Below are positions 17,893 through 26,689 of a stretch of 64,000 nt of DNA, in pieces; the stretch's first letter is position 1, and every line of letters begins with the position of its first letter. Under the pieces are notes generated by a model. That model was not told the origin of the DNA and ran no database searches. It saw nothing but the letters and a program-made list of their open reading frames with translations. Location of the stretch: NCBI RefSeq assembly GCF_030818255.1, contig NZ_JAUTAG010000001.1:1550001-1614000 (forward strand). Direction: 5' to 3'. The DNA is from Microbacterium sp. SORGH_AS_0969 (lineage in GTDB: Bacteria; Actinomycetota; Actinomycetes; Actinomycetales; Microbacteriaceae). The position numbers were made by a program, and so were the translations under genes.

Positions 17893-18665
17893 CGGGCGTT
17901 CGCCGTGATGAAGGCGACGGTGCGCGCGATTAGATCGTCGCGCTGCGGAAGCTGCGCCCACCCGTGATCGGCACCGTCGACGACGACGAGTTGGCCGCGA
18001 TCGCCGAAGACGTCGGCCGCGAGGTAGCGCTCGGCGTACGAGACGGGGATGAAGTCGTCCGTCCCGTGCAGCAGCAGGACCGGACCGTCGTAGCCCGCCG
18101 CTCGACCGTAGACGTCGAAGGTCACGGCGTCGTCGCGCAGCGCCGGCCCCAGCCGCATCCCCAGGAAGTCGAAGAAGCCGTCGCGGTCGAGGCCCTCGAG
18201 CGAGCGTCCCTGCAGGGTGCCGCCGCTGATCTCGTCGACGAACAGCGCCGCGGTGGACCACATCGTGAGAGAGCGGAAGGCGTGCTCGTTCGAGGCGGCG
18301 GCGACGGATGCCACGACCGAGCCGAGGCTCATCCCGACGAGGTGGAGGTTCTCGGCATCCACTCCTTCCCTCCGACGCACGGCCTCGAGCACGAGGTGGG
18401 CGTCGGCGATGTCGCCCGAGACGGTCGTGTCGAAGAAGTCGCCGTCGCTCTCGCCGTGCCCGGCGCGATCGTAGGCGATCACCCCGAGCCCGCGCGCGGT
18501 GAGGGCGCGGGCCAGGGTGACGAACACTCCGGTCGTCTCGACCCGCGAGCCTCCGAAGCCGTGGAACAGCACGACGGTGGGCGCGTCGCCGTCGCGATCG
18601 GGTCGGTAGTGCACGCCGCGCAGAGCAAGACCACGGACGGAGACGTCGAAGGGCTGCAGGCTCAT
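17889..18665 (-). CDS. Alpha/beta hydrolase
   Basis: A 258-residue alpha/beta hydrolase with oxyanion segment VLFHGFGGSR, nucleophile elbow GMSLGS, acid region LLLHGTDDFIPV and His in DGADHGWAQL. It is probably a cytoplasmic esterase or lipase-like enzyme; substrate unknown. It lies 15 nt after the MFS gene and overlaps the SGNH gene by 4 nt, so transport and two hydrolysis steps are likely co-expressed. Confidence 0.85.
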   Translation of the reverse strand: MSLQPFDVSVRGLALRGVHYRPDRDGDAPTVVLFHGFGGSRVETTGVFVTLARALTARGLGVIAYDRAGHGESDGDFFDTTVSGDIADAHLVLEAVRRREGVDAENLHLVGMSLGSVVASVAAASNEHAFRSLTMWSTAALFVDEISGGTLQGRSLEGLDRDGFFDFLGMRLGPALRDDAVTFDVYGRAAGYDGPVLLLHGTDDFIPVSYAERYLAADVFGDRGQLVVVDGADHGWAQLPQRDDLIARTVAFITANAR

Positions 18666-18680
18666 CGGGGTCTTTCGGGT

Positions 18681-20009
18681 TCAGGCGGTCGCCGGCGTGG
18701 CGGGCGCGGGGCGGTCGGTCGCGGACGCGTCGGCGACGAGTTCACTCTCGACGTCGAAGGACGATCGCGTGGCGCGCCGGAATCCGATCCACCCGATCAG
18801 GAAGCCGAGGGCCGCGACGATCGAGACGCCGACGTACACGCCCGACGGGTTCAGGGCGAGCAGGGCGGGAGTCACGACGTTGAGTCCGGCGGTCGCGAAG
18901 CGTGCGACCGCGTAGATCGTGCCCTGGGCGGTGGAGCGCATCATCGTGGGGAACGATTCCTGCGTCCACACCTTCATGATCGTCTCGAAGCAGAACGCGC
19001 CGGCGAACGTCGACCCGACGACCGAGACGATCAGCGCGGGCAGCGTGAACCCGAACACGACCGGAACGAGGTTGGCCACGACGACGCCCACGGCGCCGAT
19101 CACGAACCAGTTCATGCGGAACCGGGTGTCGGCCACGCTCATGAACCAGACGGCGCCGACGATCGCGGCGGGCATCGCGAGCAGGGTCCAGCCCTGGTAC
19201 TCGTTGACCGGGATGCCGGCCACGTTGACCGCGACGAAGGTGCCGAAGCTTCCCGCGACGCTGATCGCGAGCGAGGCGAGCGTGTAGTAGACGAGCAGCG
19301 TCACGAAGGGACGGCGGTACGGCGTGCGACCGAAGTCCCGGAGGCGCGTGCGCTCGGCCCGGACGGTCTGCACTCCCGCGCGACGCTCGTCTCGGGCGGC
19401 GAGCCAGATCGCCGACTCCGGGATGGTCAGACGAAGTGCCAGCACGACGAGTCCGATCCCGCCGAAGGCGCCGAACATGATCTGTCCGCCGACGGGGCCC
19501 AGCGAGCCGTAGAAGATGCCGATCAGAACGGCCATCAGGATGCCGAAACCCCCGAGGAGGTTCGAGAAGACCAGGATCTTCCCGCGGTTTCGATCGGTTG
19601 CCGCTTCGGAGATCGTCGCGAGGGCGACCGGCAGATCGGCGCCGACTCCGAGGCCGATGAGCGCGATGCCGGGGAGGAGGATCTCGAACGAGACCCCGAA
19701 GAACGGGGTGAGCGAGCCGACGACGATGAGCGCCATGGTGACGAGGAATACGCGGCGTCGGCCGAGGCGGTCGCCCAGTCGGCCGCCGACGAGCGAACCC
19801 ACCGCGACGCCCGCGGTCAGCACGCCGGTGAGCAGCCCGATCTGATCGGGCGTGAGTCCGGGCACCCCGGGCGCCATGGATTGGAACAGCACGAGCGCGA
19901 CGGCGATGCCGGTGGTCGCCGCGGTGTCGACGAAGGTCGCCATTCCGCAGACGAAACCGACCCACCAGGCGTGGGGAGCCCGCGAGAGACGGGAGGGGGT
20001 GTGGGTCAT
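18681..20009 (-). CDS. MFS transporter (sugar/metabolite:H+ symporter type)
   Basis: A 442-residue, 12-helix MFS protein. The loop 2-3 motif is GGRLGDRLGRRRVFL and the central loop carries IPESAIWLAARDERR, as in the sugar porter/AAHS-like group. The ATG at 20009 has AGGAG 7 nt upstream; longer frames are spurious. A LacI-type palindrome overlaps its -10, and the LacI gene lies just upstream on the same strand. The operon with two hydrolases suggests uptake of an esterified carbohydrate or aromatic compound. Substrate unproven. Confidence 0.87.
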   Translation of the reverse strand: MTHTPSRLSRAPHAWWVGFVCGMATFVDTAATTGIAVALVLFQSMAPGVPGLTPDQIGLLTGVLTAGVAVGSLVGGRLGDRLGRRRVFLVTMALIVVGSLTPFFGVSFEILLPGIALIGLGVGADLPVALATISEAATDRNRGKILVFSNLLGGFGILMAVLIGIFYGSLGPVGGQIMFGAFGGIGLVVLALRLTIPESAIWLAARDERRAGVQTVRAERTRLRDFGRTPYRRPFVTLLVYYTLASLAISVAGSFGTFVAVNVAGIPVNEYQGWTLLAMPAAIVGAVWFMSVADTRFRMNWFVIGAVGVVVANLVPVVFGFTLPALIVSVVGSTFAGAFCFETIMKVWTQESFPTMMRSTAQGTIYAVARFATAGLNVVTPALLALNPSGVYVGVSIVAALGFLIGWIGFRRATRSSFDVESELVADASATDRPAPATPATA

Positions 20010-20065
20010 GTCGCACTCCTTTGTCGATGACGCCAGCGGCCGACCCTCTGTGGCCGACAGAGGAA

Positions 20066-20083
20066 TGCTATACCGATATAGCA
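20066..20083 (-). promoter_or_regulatory. LacI-type operator
   Basis: TGCTATA-CCGA-TATAGCA, a perfect 7-bp inverted repeat with a 4-nt centre. It overlaps the minus-strand -10 (TATAGC, 20067-20072; -35 TTTACT, 20089-20094, 16-nt spacer) of the MFS-hydrolase operon, next to the LacI gene. Confidence 0.7.
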
Positions 20084-20113
20084 GCGGGAGTAAAGCACAG
20101 AATCGTCGAGGGT

Positions 20114-21181
20114 TCAGCGCGTGGGGGAGCCGACCGACGCACCGAGGTGCACGGCCATGCGGACGCGCTCGACGCGCGGCGTCGCGTCGTCCGACAGGAG
20201 GAGGGTCGCGGCCCGGCGGCCGAGATCCTCGTGGGGGAGTGAGATCGAGGTGAGCGAGGGTTCCAGCATTCCGGCGAGGGGGCTGCCGTCGAATCCGATG
20301 ACCGAGACGTCGTCGGGAATCCGCCATTCGGCCGCGTGCAGGGCCCGATAGGCGCCCGCGGCGACCGCGTCGTTCACGCAGATGAGGGCGGAGGGCCGCG
20401 CTCCGTCCTGCAGCAGTCGTTCCACGGCGCGCTGCCCGTTCGGGGCATCCCAGTCGTCGTCGACGGCCGCATGCCCGGCGAGCGAGAGGCCCGACGACGC
20501 GAGTTCGCGTTCGATCCCCTCGAGGCGCTCCGGAAGGGCCAGTGGGCCCCACTCGTTCCAGAGCAGGCCTCCCCGCCGTCCGGGTGGCAGGTCGCCCACG
20601 AACCAGATGCCGTCGGTGTGCCCGGCCGCGACGAGCAGGCGCGCTGCCTCGCGGCCGGCCTCGACTTCGTCGGGCACGACGGCCACGTCGTCTCCGCCGC
20701 GCGCGCGGCAGTTGAGCAGCACGGTGCGGGTCGATGCGAGGAGCGGCGGCGGGTCGACGATTCGCGTGAACATCGAGGTGTAGATGACGCCGTCGATGTC
20801 CCGCCCGAACAGGCTGTGAAGCAGGCGCTCCTCGACCTGGGGGTCGCCCTCGGTGTCGACGGTGAAGAGCAGGATGTCGCGCTCGCGCAGAGCCCGCATG
20901 GCACCGCGCACCATCGCGTTGGCGTACGACGTGCTGCTGACGAAGTCCGACACGAGCGCGATGGTCCCCGATCGGCCGGTACGCAGGGTCTTCGCCGTCT
21001 GGTTGGGGCGGTAGCCGAGCTCTTCCGCCGCACGACGTACTCGCTCGAACACGTCGGCCGACAGTCTCTGGTCGGTCCGGCCGTTCATCACGAACGACAC
21101 CGCCGACCGCGAGACGCCCGCCCGTTCCGCGACCTGCGAGAGCGTCACCCGTCGGGTGCCGGACGGGGGCGAATCTGTCAC
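20114..21181 (-). CDS. LacI-family transcriptional repressor
   Basis: A 355-residue regulator. The N-terminal HTH is VTLSQVAERAGVSRSAVSFVMNGRTDQRLSADVFERV with hinge AAEELGYRPNQTAKTLRTGRSGTIALV, followed by a periplasmic-binding-protein-like sensor domain with ALICVNDAVAAGAYRAL and VSVIGFDGSPLAGMLEPSLTSI. The GTG start at 21181 overlaps the TGA of a 51-residue membrane-protein gene (GTGA), so it is translationally coupled to it. It probably represses the downstream transporter-hydrolase operon through the operator at 20066-20083. Confidence 0.9.
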   Translation of the reverse strand: MTDSPPSGTRRVTLSQVAERAGVSRSAVSFVMNGRTDQRLSADVFERVRRAAEELGYRPNQTAKTLRTGRSGTIALVSDFVSSTSYANAMVRGAMRALRERDILLFTVDTEGDPQVEERLLHSLFGRDIDGVIYTSMFTRIVDPPPLLASTRTVLLNCRARGGDDVAVVPDEVEAGREAARLLVAAGHTDGIWFVGDLPPGRRGGLLWNEWGPLALPERLEGIERELASSGLSLAGHAAVDDDWDAPNGQRAVERLLQDGARPSALICVNDAVAAGAYRALHAAEWRIPDDVSVIGFDGSPLAGMLEPSLTSISLPHEDLGRRAATLLLSDDATPRVERVRMAVHLGASVGSPTR

Positions 21182-21333
21182 GCCGGCCCGCCGCCGTGGC
21201 CGTCGCCCGGTCCGTCGAACGGGTCGCGCCGACCACCGCCATGGCGTGAGCGTCGCCATTGAACGAGGAGGGCGACGAGGCTGCCCGCCGTGATGATGAG
21301 GGCCGTGATCAGCCAGAGGGTGCGGTCGTCCAT
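21178..21333 (-). CDS. 51-residue single-pass membrane protein coupled to LacI gene
   Basis: Small ORF starting MDDRTLWLITALIITAGS. There is one transmembrane helix (about residues 6-25), then an Arg/His/Gly/Pro-rich tail (WRRSRHGGGRR) predicted cytoplasmic by the positive-inside rule. Its TGA overlaps the GTG of the LacI gene (GTGA), the same coupling used by true operon pairs in this window. CAGGAT before the ATG could be a weak Shine-Dalgarno or a -10-like element. Function unknown; a membrane partner or leader for the repressor is conceivable. Confidence 0.6.
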   Translation of the reverse strand: MDDRTLWLITALIITAGSLVALLVQWRRSRHGGGRRDPFDGPGDGHGGGPA

Positions 21334-21366
21334 GCGTCCATCCTGACGGAGCGGGCGTGGGGTGGG

Positions 21367-22197
21367 TCAGAGACCCTCGGCGAGCCCGTCCTCGCCGTCG
21401 GCGAGGTCGCTCTCGATCGGCTCGTCGCGGACGAGCTCGGCGACGGAGCCGAGGATCTCGTCGGGGCGGAAGGGATAGCGCTCGATCTCGCTCTCGTCGC
21501 TGATTCCCGTCATCACCAGCACGGTGTGGAGTCCGGCCTCGATGCCCGCGACGATGTCGGTGTCCATGCGGTCGCCGATCATGCCGGTGTTCTCGCTGTG
21601 CGCGCCGATCCGGTTCAACGCCGACCGGAACATCATCGGGTTCGGCTTGCCGACGATGTAGGGCTCGCGTCCCGTCGCCTTGGTGATGAGCGCGGCGATC
21701 GCTCCGGTCGCGGGCAGCACTCCCTCGGTCGACGGGCCCGTGGCATCCGGGTTCGTCGCGATGAAACGCGAGCCGCCACGGATGAAGCGGATGGCCTTCG
21801 TGATCGCCTCGAACGAGTAGTTGCGGGTCTCGCCGACCACGACGTAGTCGGGAGCCGTCTCGGTCATGATGAACCCGGCCTCGTGCAAAGCGGTCGTCAG
21901 GCCCGCCTCGCCGATGACGAAAGCCGAGCCGCCGGGCATCTGCGACTTCAGGAAGTCGGCCGTCGCGAGCGCGGAGGTCCAGATCGACGACTCCGGGACC
22001 ACGAGTCCCGACGCGCGCAACCGCGCACTCAGATCGCGCGGCGTGAAGATCGAGTTGTTCGTGAGGACGAGGAACGGCGTGCCCTCGGCGCGCCACTGCG
22101 CCAGGAGCTCGGCTGCTCCGGGAACGGGGGTGTTCTCATGGACGAGGACCCCGTCCATGTCGGTGAGCCAGCACTCGATCTCGGCACGGGTTCGCAT
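21367..22197 (-). CDS. HAD-superfamily IIA phosphatase (NagD-like)
   Basis: A 276-residue HAD hydrolase: motif I WLTDMDGVLVHENT, motif II VLTNNS, the IIA cap, Lys in IVGKPNPMMF and motif III IGDRMDTDIVAGIEAG. NagD-type enzymes dephosphorylate nucleotides or sugar phosphates; the substrate is not readable. A TAGGCT -10 ends 6 nt before the ATG. The acidic C-terminal tail is unusual but harmless. Confidence 0.88.
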   Translation of the reverse strand: MRTRAEIECWLTDMDGVLVHENTPVPGAAELLAQWRAEGTPFLVLTNNSIFTPRDLSARLRASGLVVPESSIWTSALATADFLKSQMPGGSAFVIGEAGLTTALHEAGFIMTETAPDYVVVGETRNYSFEAITKAIRFIRGGSRFIATNPDATGPSTEGVLPATGAIAALITKATGREPYIVGKPNPMMFRSALNRIGAHSENTGMIGDRMDTDIVAGIEAGLHTVLVMTGISDESEIERYPFRPDEILGSVAELVRDEPIESDLADGEDGLAEGL

Positions 22198-22203
22198 GGG
22201 CTC

Positions 22204-22209
22204 AGCCTA
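22204..22209 (-). promoter_or_regulatory. -10 (TAGGCT), leaderless HAD gene
   Basis: Minus-strand hexamer ending 6 nt before the ATG at 22197. Confidence 0.5.
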
Positions 22210-22289
22210 GCCGCGACCTCCGACAGCGCCACCGGGAGAGACGACGGGAGAGCTCGGCCGCCACCGTGCTCCCCCGTCGGTCGTGCGGC

Positions 22290-22460
22290 TTATTTGAACG
22301 CGTCCTTGGCGTTCTCGCCGGCCTTCTTGGCGTGTGCCTCGGTCTGCTCGAGCTTGCCCTCGGCCGCGAGCCGGTCGTTGTCGGTCGCGTTGCCGATGGC
22401 TTCCTTCGCCTTGCCCACGATGTCCTGGGCGGCGTTCTTGATCTTGTCGTCGAGTCCCAT
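22290..22460 (-). CDS. CsbD-family stress protein
   Basis: A 56-residue CsbD-like protein (MGLDDKIKNAAQDIVGKAKEAIG, then KLEQTEAHAKKAGENAKDAF). Family members are highly charged helical proteins induced by general stress in many bacteria; the molecular role is unknown. GAGGAAA lies just upstream of the ATG as Shine-Dalgarno. Confidence 0.85.
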   Translation of the reverse strand: MGLDDKIKNAAQDIVGKAKEAIGNATDNDRLAAEGKLEQTEAHAKKAGENAKDAFK

Positions 22461-22640
22461 GATCGATTTCCTCTCGGGGTGTGTAGGCGTCGCGGAACCC
22501 TGCGTTCTCGCGGCGGAGCGGGTGTGCTCACAGTGATGACGCAACGAGCGACGGATTCGTCACGTCCCGCGTCGAACTTTTTCTCACGCACCGGTATGCC
22601 GAATCGGGAATGCACCCGTGACGCCGCCGACTCTTCTCGT

Positions 22641-22646
22641 TAGGGT
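22641..22646 (+). promoter_or_regulatory. -10 (TAGGGT), leaderless SDR
   Basis: The hexamer ends 6 nt before the GTG at 22653. Confidence 0.5.
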
Positions 22647-22652
22647 CGGAGG

Positions 22653-23600
22653 GTGACGCGCGCGGACTGGGACCCCCGGAACCTGCCCGACCTCTCGGGC
22701 CGGACCTATCTCGTCACCGGCGCCACGCGCGGCCTCGGCTTCTTCGCGTGCGAGCAGATCGCCGCGGCCGGCGCGCACGTGCTACTCACCGGGCGCAGCC
22801 CGCACAAGCTCCAGACCGCGAAAGAGGCGGTGAAGAGGGCGAATCCGGATGCCTCGATCGAGACGCTCCTGCTCGACACGAGCAACCTCGGATCCGTGCG
22901 GGCAGCCGCCGCGACCGCTCGCGCGCGAGGGCGCCTCGACGGCCTGTTGCTGAACGCGGGCATCGTGCACCCGCCGAAGACGCGCGAGACCGCCGGCGGT
23001 CACGAACTGGTCTTCGCCACGAACGTGCTCGGACACTTCGCCCTCGCCGGCGAGATGCTCAAGCCGCTCGCCGCCGCGCGCGGCCGGATGGTCTGGGTGG
23101 GGAGCATGTCGACCTCGCTGTGGAACCACGTGCCCACCGATCCCGAACTCGTCGAGGGATACTCGCCGTGGCGCGCGTACGTGCAGTCCAAGGCGGCGAC
23201 GACCGCGCTCGGGCTCGAAGCGGACCGTCGCCTGCGCGCGCACAGCGTGCCGGTGGAAAGCCTCATCGCCCACCCCGGATACTCCACGAGCGGCCGGACG
23301 CGTGGCATCCGGGGTGTCAACGAACCGAGCCGCCTGTCGCGTTTCGTCGACAATCTCCAGGCACCCATCACCCAGTCGAAAGAGCAGGGCGCGTGGTCGC
23401 TGGTGCGTGCGCTCGTCGATCCGGCGGCCGAGGGCGGCACCATGTACGGCCCCACGCTCGTCGCGCGCGGGTTGCCCCGTCCCGCGACGCCGTCGCGCCG
23501 ATCGCGCCGGGCCGATCTGGGCGCAGACCTCTGGCAGCACTGCGAGACGGCGACCCACGTGCGGTGGCCCTTCGACCGGGCGCGGCGCGCGGCATCCTGA
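22653..23600 (+). CDS. Short-chain dehydrogenase/reductase (retinol-dehydrogenase-like)
   Basis: A 315-residue SDR. The cofactor loop is TGATRGLGFFACEQIAAAGAHVLLTGRS (the Arg-Ser after beta2 favours NADP); LLLNAGIVHPP (NNAG equivalent), Ser in VWVGSMS, and YVQSKAATTALGLE in the YxxxK position, where the residue four before Lys is Tyr. Substrate unknown. It is 52 nt upstream of the P-type ATPase gene, which has its own -10. Confidence 0.85.
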   Translation: MTRADWDPRNLPDLSGRTYLVTGATRGLGFFACEQIAAAGAHVLLTGRSPHKLQTAKEAVKRANPDASIETLLLDTSNLGSVRAAAATARARGRLDGLLLNAGIVHPPKTRETAGGHELVFATNVLGHFALAGEMLKPLAAARGRMVWVGSMSTSLWNHVPTDPELVEGYSPWRAYVQSKAATTALGLEADRRLRAHSVPVESLIAHPGYSTSGRTRGIRGVNEPSRLSRFVDNLQAPITQSKEQGAWSLVRALVDPAAEGGTMYGPTLVARGLPRPATPSRRSRRADLGADLWQHCETATHVRWPFDRARRAAS

Positions 23601-23640
23601 ATCCATCGCGATCGGAGGAGTGCGTGTCGGGGGCTACCCC

Positions 23641-23646
23641 TACAGT
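23641..23646 (+). promoter_or_regulatory. -10 (TACAGT), leaderless P-type ATPase
   Basis: The hexamer ends 6 nt before the ATG at 23653. Confidence 0.45.
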
Positions 23647-23652
23647 GATCGC

Positions 23653-26094
23653 ATGGACCAGGCGACCGCCGACAGTATCGATGCCGACGACGTCCGCGGT
23701 CTGACGGCTGCCGCCGTCGCCGAACGGGTCGCCTCCGGGCAGACCAACGCGTACGCCGCCGACACGAGTCGCAGCGCGTGGAACATCGTCCGCGCGAACG
23801 TCTTCACGCTGTTCAACGGGATCGTGGCCGCGTGCTTCCTGGTGCTGCTCCTGCTCGGGCGGTGGCAGGACGCCCTGTTCGGCGTCGCGGCGCTCTCGAA
23901 CGCGGTGATCGGATGCGTGCAGGAGTTCCGCGCGAAGGCGGCCCTGGACCGTCTGGCCCTGCTCAACGCGCCCCGCGCCCGCGTGCGGCGAGACGGCGTC
24001 GACGCCGAGATCGCGCCCGGCGACGTCGTCCGCGACGACCTGCTGGTGCTGCGCGCGGGCGATCAGGTCCCCGCCGACGCGACCGTCGTCGCCTCGCAGG
24101 GACTGCAGATCGACGAATCGATGCTGACCGGCGAGTCGGATGCCGTCGACAAGCGCCCCGGTGACGAGGCGCTCTCGGGCTCCATCGTCGTCGGCGGAGA
24201 CGGCACCGCGCGCGCGACCCGCGTGGGCGCGGCGTCGTACGCCAACACCTTCGCGAGCGAGGCGAAGAAGTTCCAGCTCGTGTCGAGCGAGCTGCGCACC
24301 TCGATCGATCGCGTCCTGAAGTGGGTCGGGTGGGGGATCGGTCCGGTGGGGCTGCTCGTGTTGAACGCGCAGATGATGGTCGCCGGCGGGTGGGCGGAGG
24401 CGTTCCAGCAGGGCACCTGGTCGCAGGCGGTGGTCAACACGATCGCCGCGCTCACGGCGATGATCCCGCTCGGTCTCGTGCTGATGACCTCGATCGCTTT
24501 CGCGGTCGGCGCGGCGCGGCTCGCCGGCAAGAAGGTGCTCGTGAACGAGTTGCCCGCGGTCGAGGGCCTCGCGCGCGTCGACGTGATCTGCCTCGACAAG
24601 ACCGGAACGCTGACCGCGGGCGAGATCCGTTTCGACGATGCGCTCACCCTTACGGAGCGCGACGGCTGGCGAGAGACCCTCGGGTGGTACGGTGCGGCCG
24701 ACGACGCCAACGCGACCGCGCGGTGCCTGCGCGAGCCCTTCCCGGTCGATGCCCCGCTCGAACCGGTGCGCCGTATCCCCTTCTCGTCGGCGCGCAAGTG
24801 GAGCGCGGTGTCGTTCGCCGACCGCGCGGAGGGCACGTGGATCCTCGGCGCCCCCGAGATGGTCTTCGGCGACCGGGCGGCGGACGCCGACACCGAGCTC
24901 GGCGCCGCCGTGACCCGGCTCGCGTCGTCGGGTCGACGCACCCTCGTGCTCGCCCACACCGCGACGCCCCTCGATGACGACGACGTCGCGGCGGAGCGGT
25001 TCCGCGGCGAGCCCGTCCCGGTGGCGGTTCTGACCTTCATCGAGGCCGTCCGTCCGGATGCCGCCGGGGCGTTGGCGTTCTTCCGCGAACAGGGCGTGGG
25101 CGTCCGGGTGATCTCGGGCGACAACCCCCGCACGGTCGCCGCGATCGCGCGCGAGGTCGGCCTCGAGGTCGCAGAGGGCTACGACGCGCGCCGACTACCC
25201 GAGGACGACGTCGAACTCGGACGCGTCCTCGAGGAGCACACGGTGTTCGGTCGGGTGACTCCCGACCAGAAGAAGCGGATCGTCACGGCGCTGCAGGCGC
25301 GGGGGCACGTCGTGGCGATGACCGGTGACGGTGTCAACGACGCGCTGGCGATCAAGACCGCCGACATCGGCATCGCGATGAACTCGGGCGCGGCGGCGAC
25401 GAAGGCCGTCGCGCGTCTCGTCCTCCTCGATGGGCGCTTCTCGCACCTCCCGTCGGTCGTCGCCGAGGGGCGTCAGGTGATCGCCAACATCGAGCGCGTC
25501 TCGATGCTCTTCCTCACCAAGACCGTGTACGCGACGGGCCTCGCGGTGCTCTTCGGCGTGCTGGTCATGGAGTTCCCGTTCCTGCCGCGGCAGCTGTCGA
25601 TCACCGACGGCCTCACCATCGGCATCCCGGCGTTCTTCCTGGCGCTCCTCCCCAACACGCAGCGTTACGTGCCGGGGTTCCTGAAACGCTCGCTGAGCTT
25701 CGCCATCCCGGCCGGCATCGTGATCGCGGTGTCGCTGACCGTGTACACGCGGCTCGCGATGGATCTCGGTCTGTCGGTCGCGCAGCTGCGCACCGGGGCG
25801 ACGATCATCCTCGCGATCGTCGCGATCTGGGTGCTCACGGTGCTGTCGCGCCCCATCACGCGTGTGAAGGTGCTCGTGGTCGGTGCGATGTTCATCGCGC
25901 TCACCGCGATCTTCACGGTCCCGGCGCTGGGTGAGTTCTTCCAGCTGCAAGACCCGGGTGAGGACGGCGCGTGGTTGGTCACGGCGGTCGTCGTCACCGC
26001 CCTTGCGGCGATCGAGGCCGTGCGCTTCGCGCACCGCCGCTTCGTGCGCCGTCTCCTGGCTCGACGAGTGCCCGCCGACGCGCTCGCGGCGTAG
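23653..26094 (+). CDS. P-type cation-transporting ATPase (CtpE-like)
   Basis: An 813-residue P-type ATPase. It has the actuator TGES (MLTGESDAVD), phosphorylation site DKTGTLT with Asp315, hinge MTGDGVNDALAIKTADIGIAMNSGAAATKAVA, and about ten membrane helices. There are no N-terminal metal-binding domains and no CPC motif, so it is not a Cu/Cd pump; the arrangement resembles mycobacterial CtpE (Ca2+). The TM4 motif reads AMIPLGLVLMTS where related pumps usually have a PEGL-type glutamate, so ion specificity should not be assumed. A TACAGT -10 ends 6 nt before the ATG. Confidence 0.88.
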   Translation: MDQATADSIDADDVRGLTAAAVAERVASGQTNAYAADTSRSAWNIVRANVFTLFNGIVAACFLVLLLLGRWQDALFGVAALSNAVIGCVQEFRAKAALDRLALLNAPRARVRRDGVDAEIAPGDVVRDDLLVLRAGDQVPADATVVASQGLQIDESMLTGESDAVDKRPGDEALSGSIVVGGDGTARATRVGAASYANTFASEAKKFQLVSSELRTSIDRVLKWVGWGIGPVGLLVLNAQMMVAGGWAEAFQQGTWSQAVVNTIAALTAMIPLGLVLMTSIAFAVGAARLAGKKVLVNELPAVEGLARVDVICLDKTGTLTAGEIRFDDALTLTERDGWRETLGWYGAADDANATARCLREPFPVDAPLEPVRRIPFSSARKWSAVSFADRAEGTWILGAPEMVFGDRAADADTELGAAVTRLASSGRRTLVLAHTATPLDDDDVAAERFRGEPVPVAVLTFIEAVRPDAAGALAFFREQGVGVRVISGDNPRTVAAIAREVGLEVAEGYDARRLPEDDVELGRVLEEHTVFGRVTPDQKKRIVTALQARGHVVAMTGDGVNDALAIKTADIGIAMNSGAAATKAVARLVLLDGRFSHLPSVVAEGRQVIANIERVSMLFLTKTVYATGLAVLFGVLVMEFPFLPRQLSITDGLTIGIPAFFLALLPNTQRYVPGFLKRSLSFAIPAGIVIAVSLTVYTRLAMDLGLSVAQLRTGATIILAIVAIWVLTVLSRPITRVKVLVVGAMFIALTAIFTVPALGEFFQLQDPGEDGAWLVTAVVVTALAAIEAVRFAHRRFVRRLLARRVPADALAA

Positions 26095-26140
26095 TGTTCG
26101 CACGACCCGCGGGTCGGAAACCTGCCGGGCTCGTGCCGGG

Positions 26141-26563
26141 TCAGACGATGCTGGCGGCTTCGACGGCCCTGCGGGTGAAGTAGCGGCGCGCTGCGCGCGG
26201 GATCCACAGGGCCGCGATCACCGCGAGAGCGGCGATGAGCGCCACGGTGAGGATCGGGTCGAGCTCCGTCAAGGCCATGGCCGCCGCCTGCAGCACGACG
26301 AGCACCGAGAGATACGCCGTGAGAAGGATGCGCGCCAGTCGACTGCCGCGCGAGAGCGCCGAGCCCCCCGCGACCGTGAGGAGGCCGAGCAGGATTGTTG
26401 CCGCCCCGACCAGCGACACCGGCAGGACGAGATCGGCGCTCACCTCGTAGCGCGACAGCAGCACGAGCACGCCGAGAGCGGTGTTCAGCAGACCGCCGAT
26501 GTACACCAGCACGATCGCCACGGTCACCGCGACGGGGCGGCGCACCTGCGTAGGAGGGGTCAT
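26141..26563 (-). CDS. Four-helix membrane protein, unknown function
   Basis: A 140-residue protein with four hydrophobic helices: VAVTVAIVLVYIGGLLNTALGVLVLL, LVLPVSLVGAATILLGLLTVAGG, ILLTAYLSVLVVLQAAAMAL and ILTVALIAALAVIAALWIP, with Arg-rich ends. No catalytic residues or family are recognised. A GAGGA Shine-Dalgarno precedes the ATG. It is convergent with the P-type ATPase. Confidence 0.75.
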   Translation of the reverse strand: MTPPTQVRRPVAVTVAIVLVYIGGLLNTALGVLVLLSRYEVSADLVLPVSLVGAATILLGLLTVAGGSALSRGSRLARILLTAYLSVLVVLQAAAMALTELDPILTVALIAALAVIAALWIPRAARRYFTRRAVEAASIV

Positions 26564-26689
26564 GGGTCCTCGCGTTCACCGGGCCGGCCCGGGTGCCGGT
26601 GTGGGTCAGCGTAGCGGTCGCGGATCGCCCGCGCGGGCCTCGAGTCCTCGGCATCCGTTCGTGTGGTGTCGGTGACGGCGGGCCGGTGT

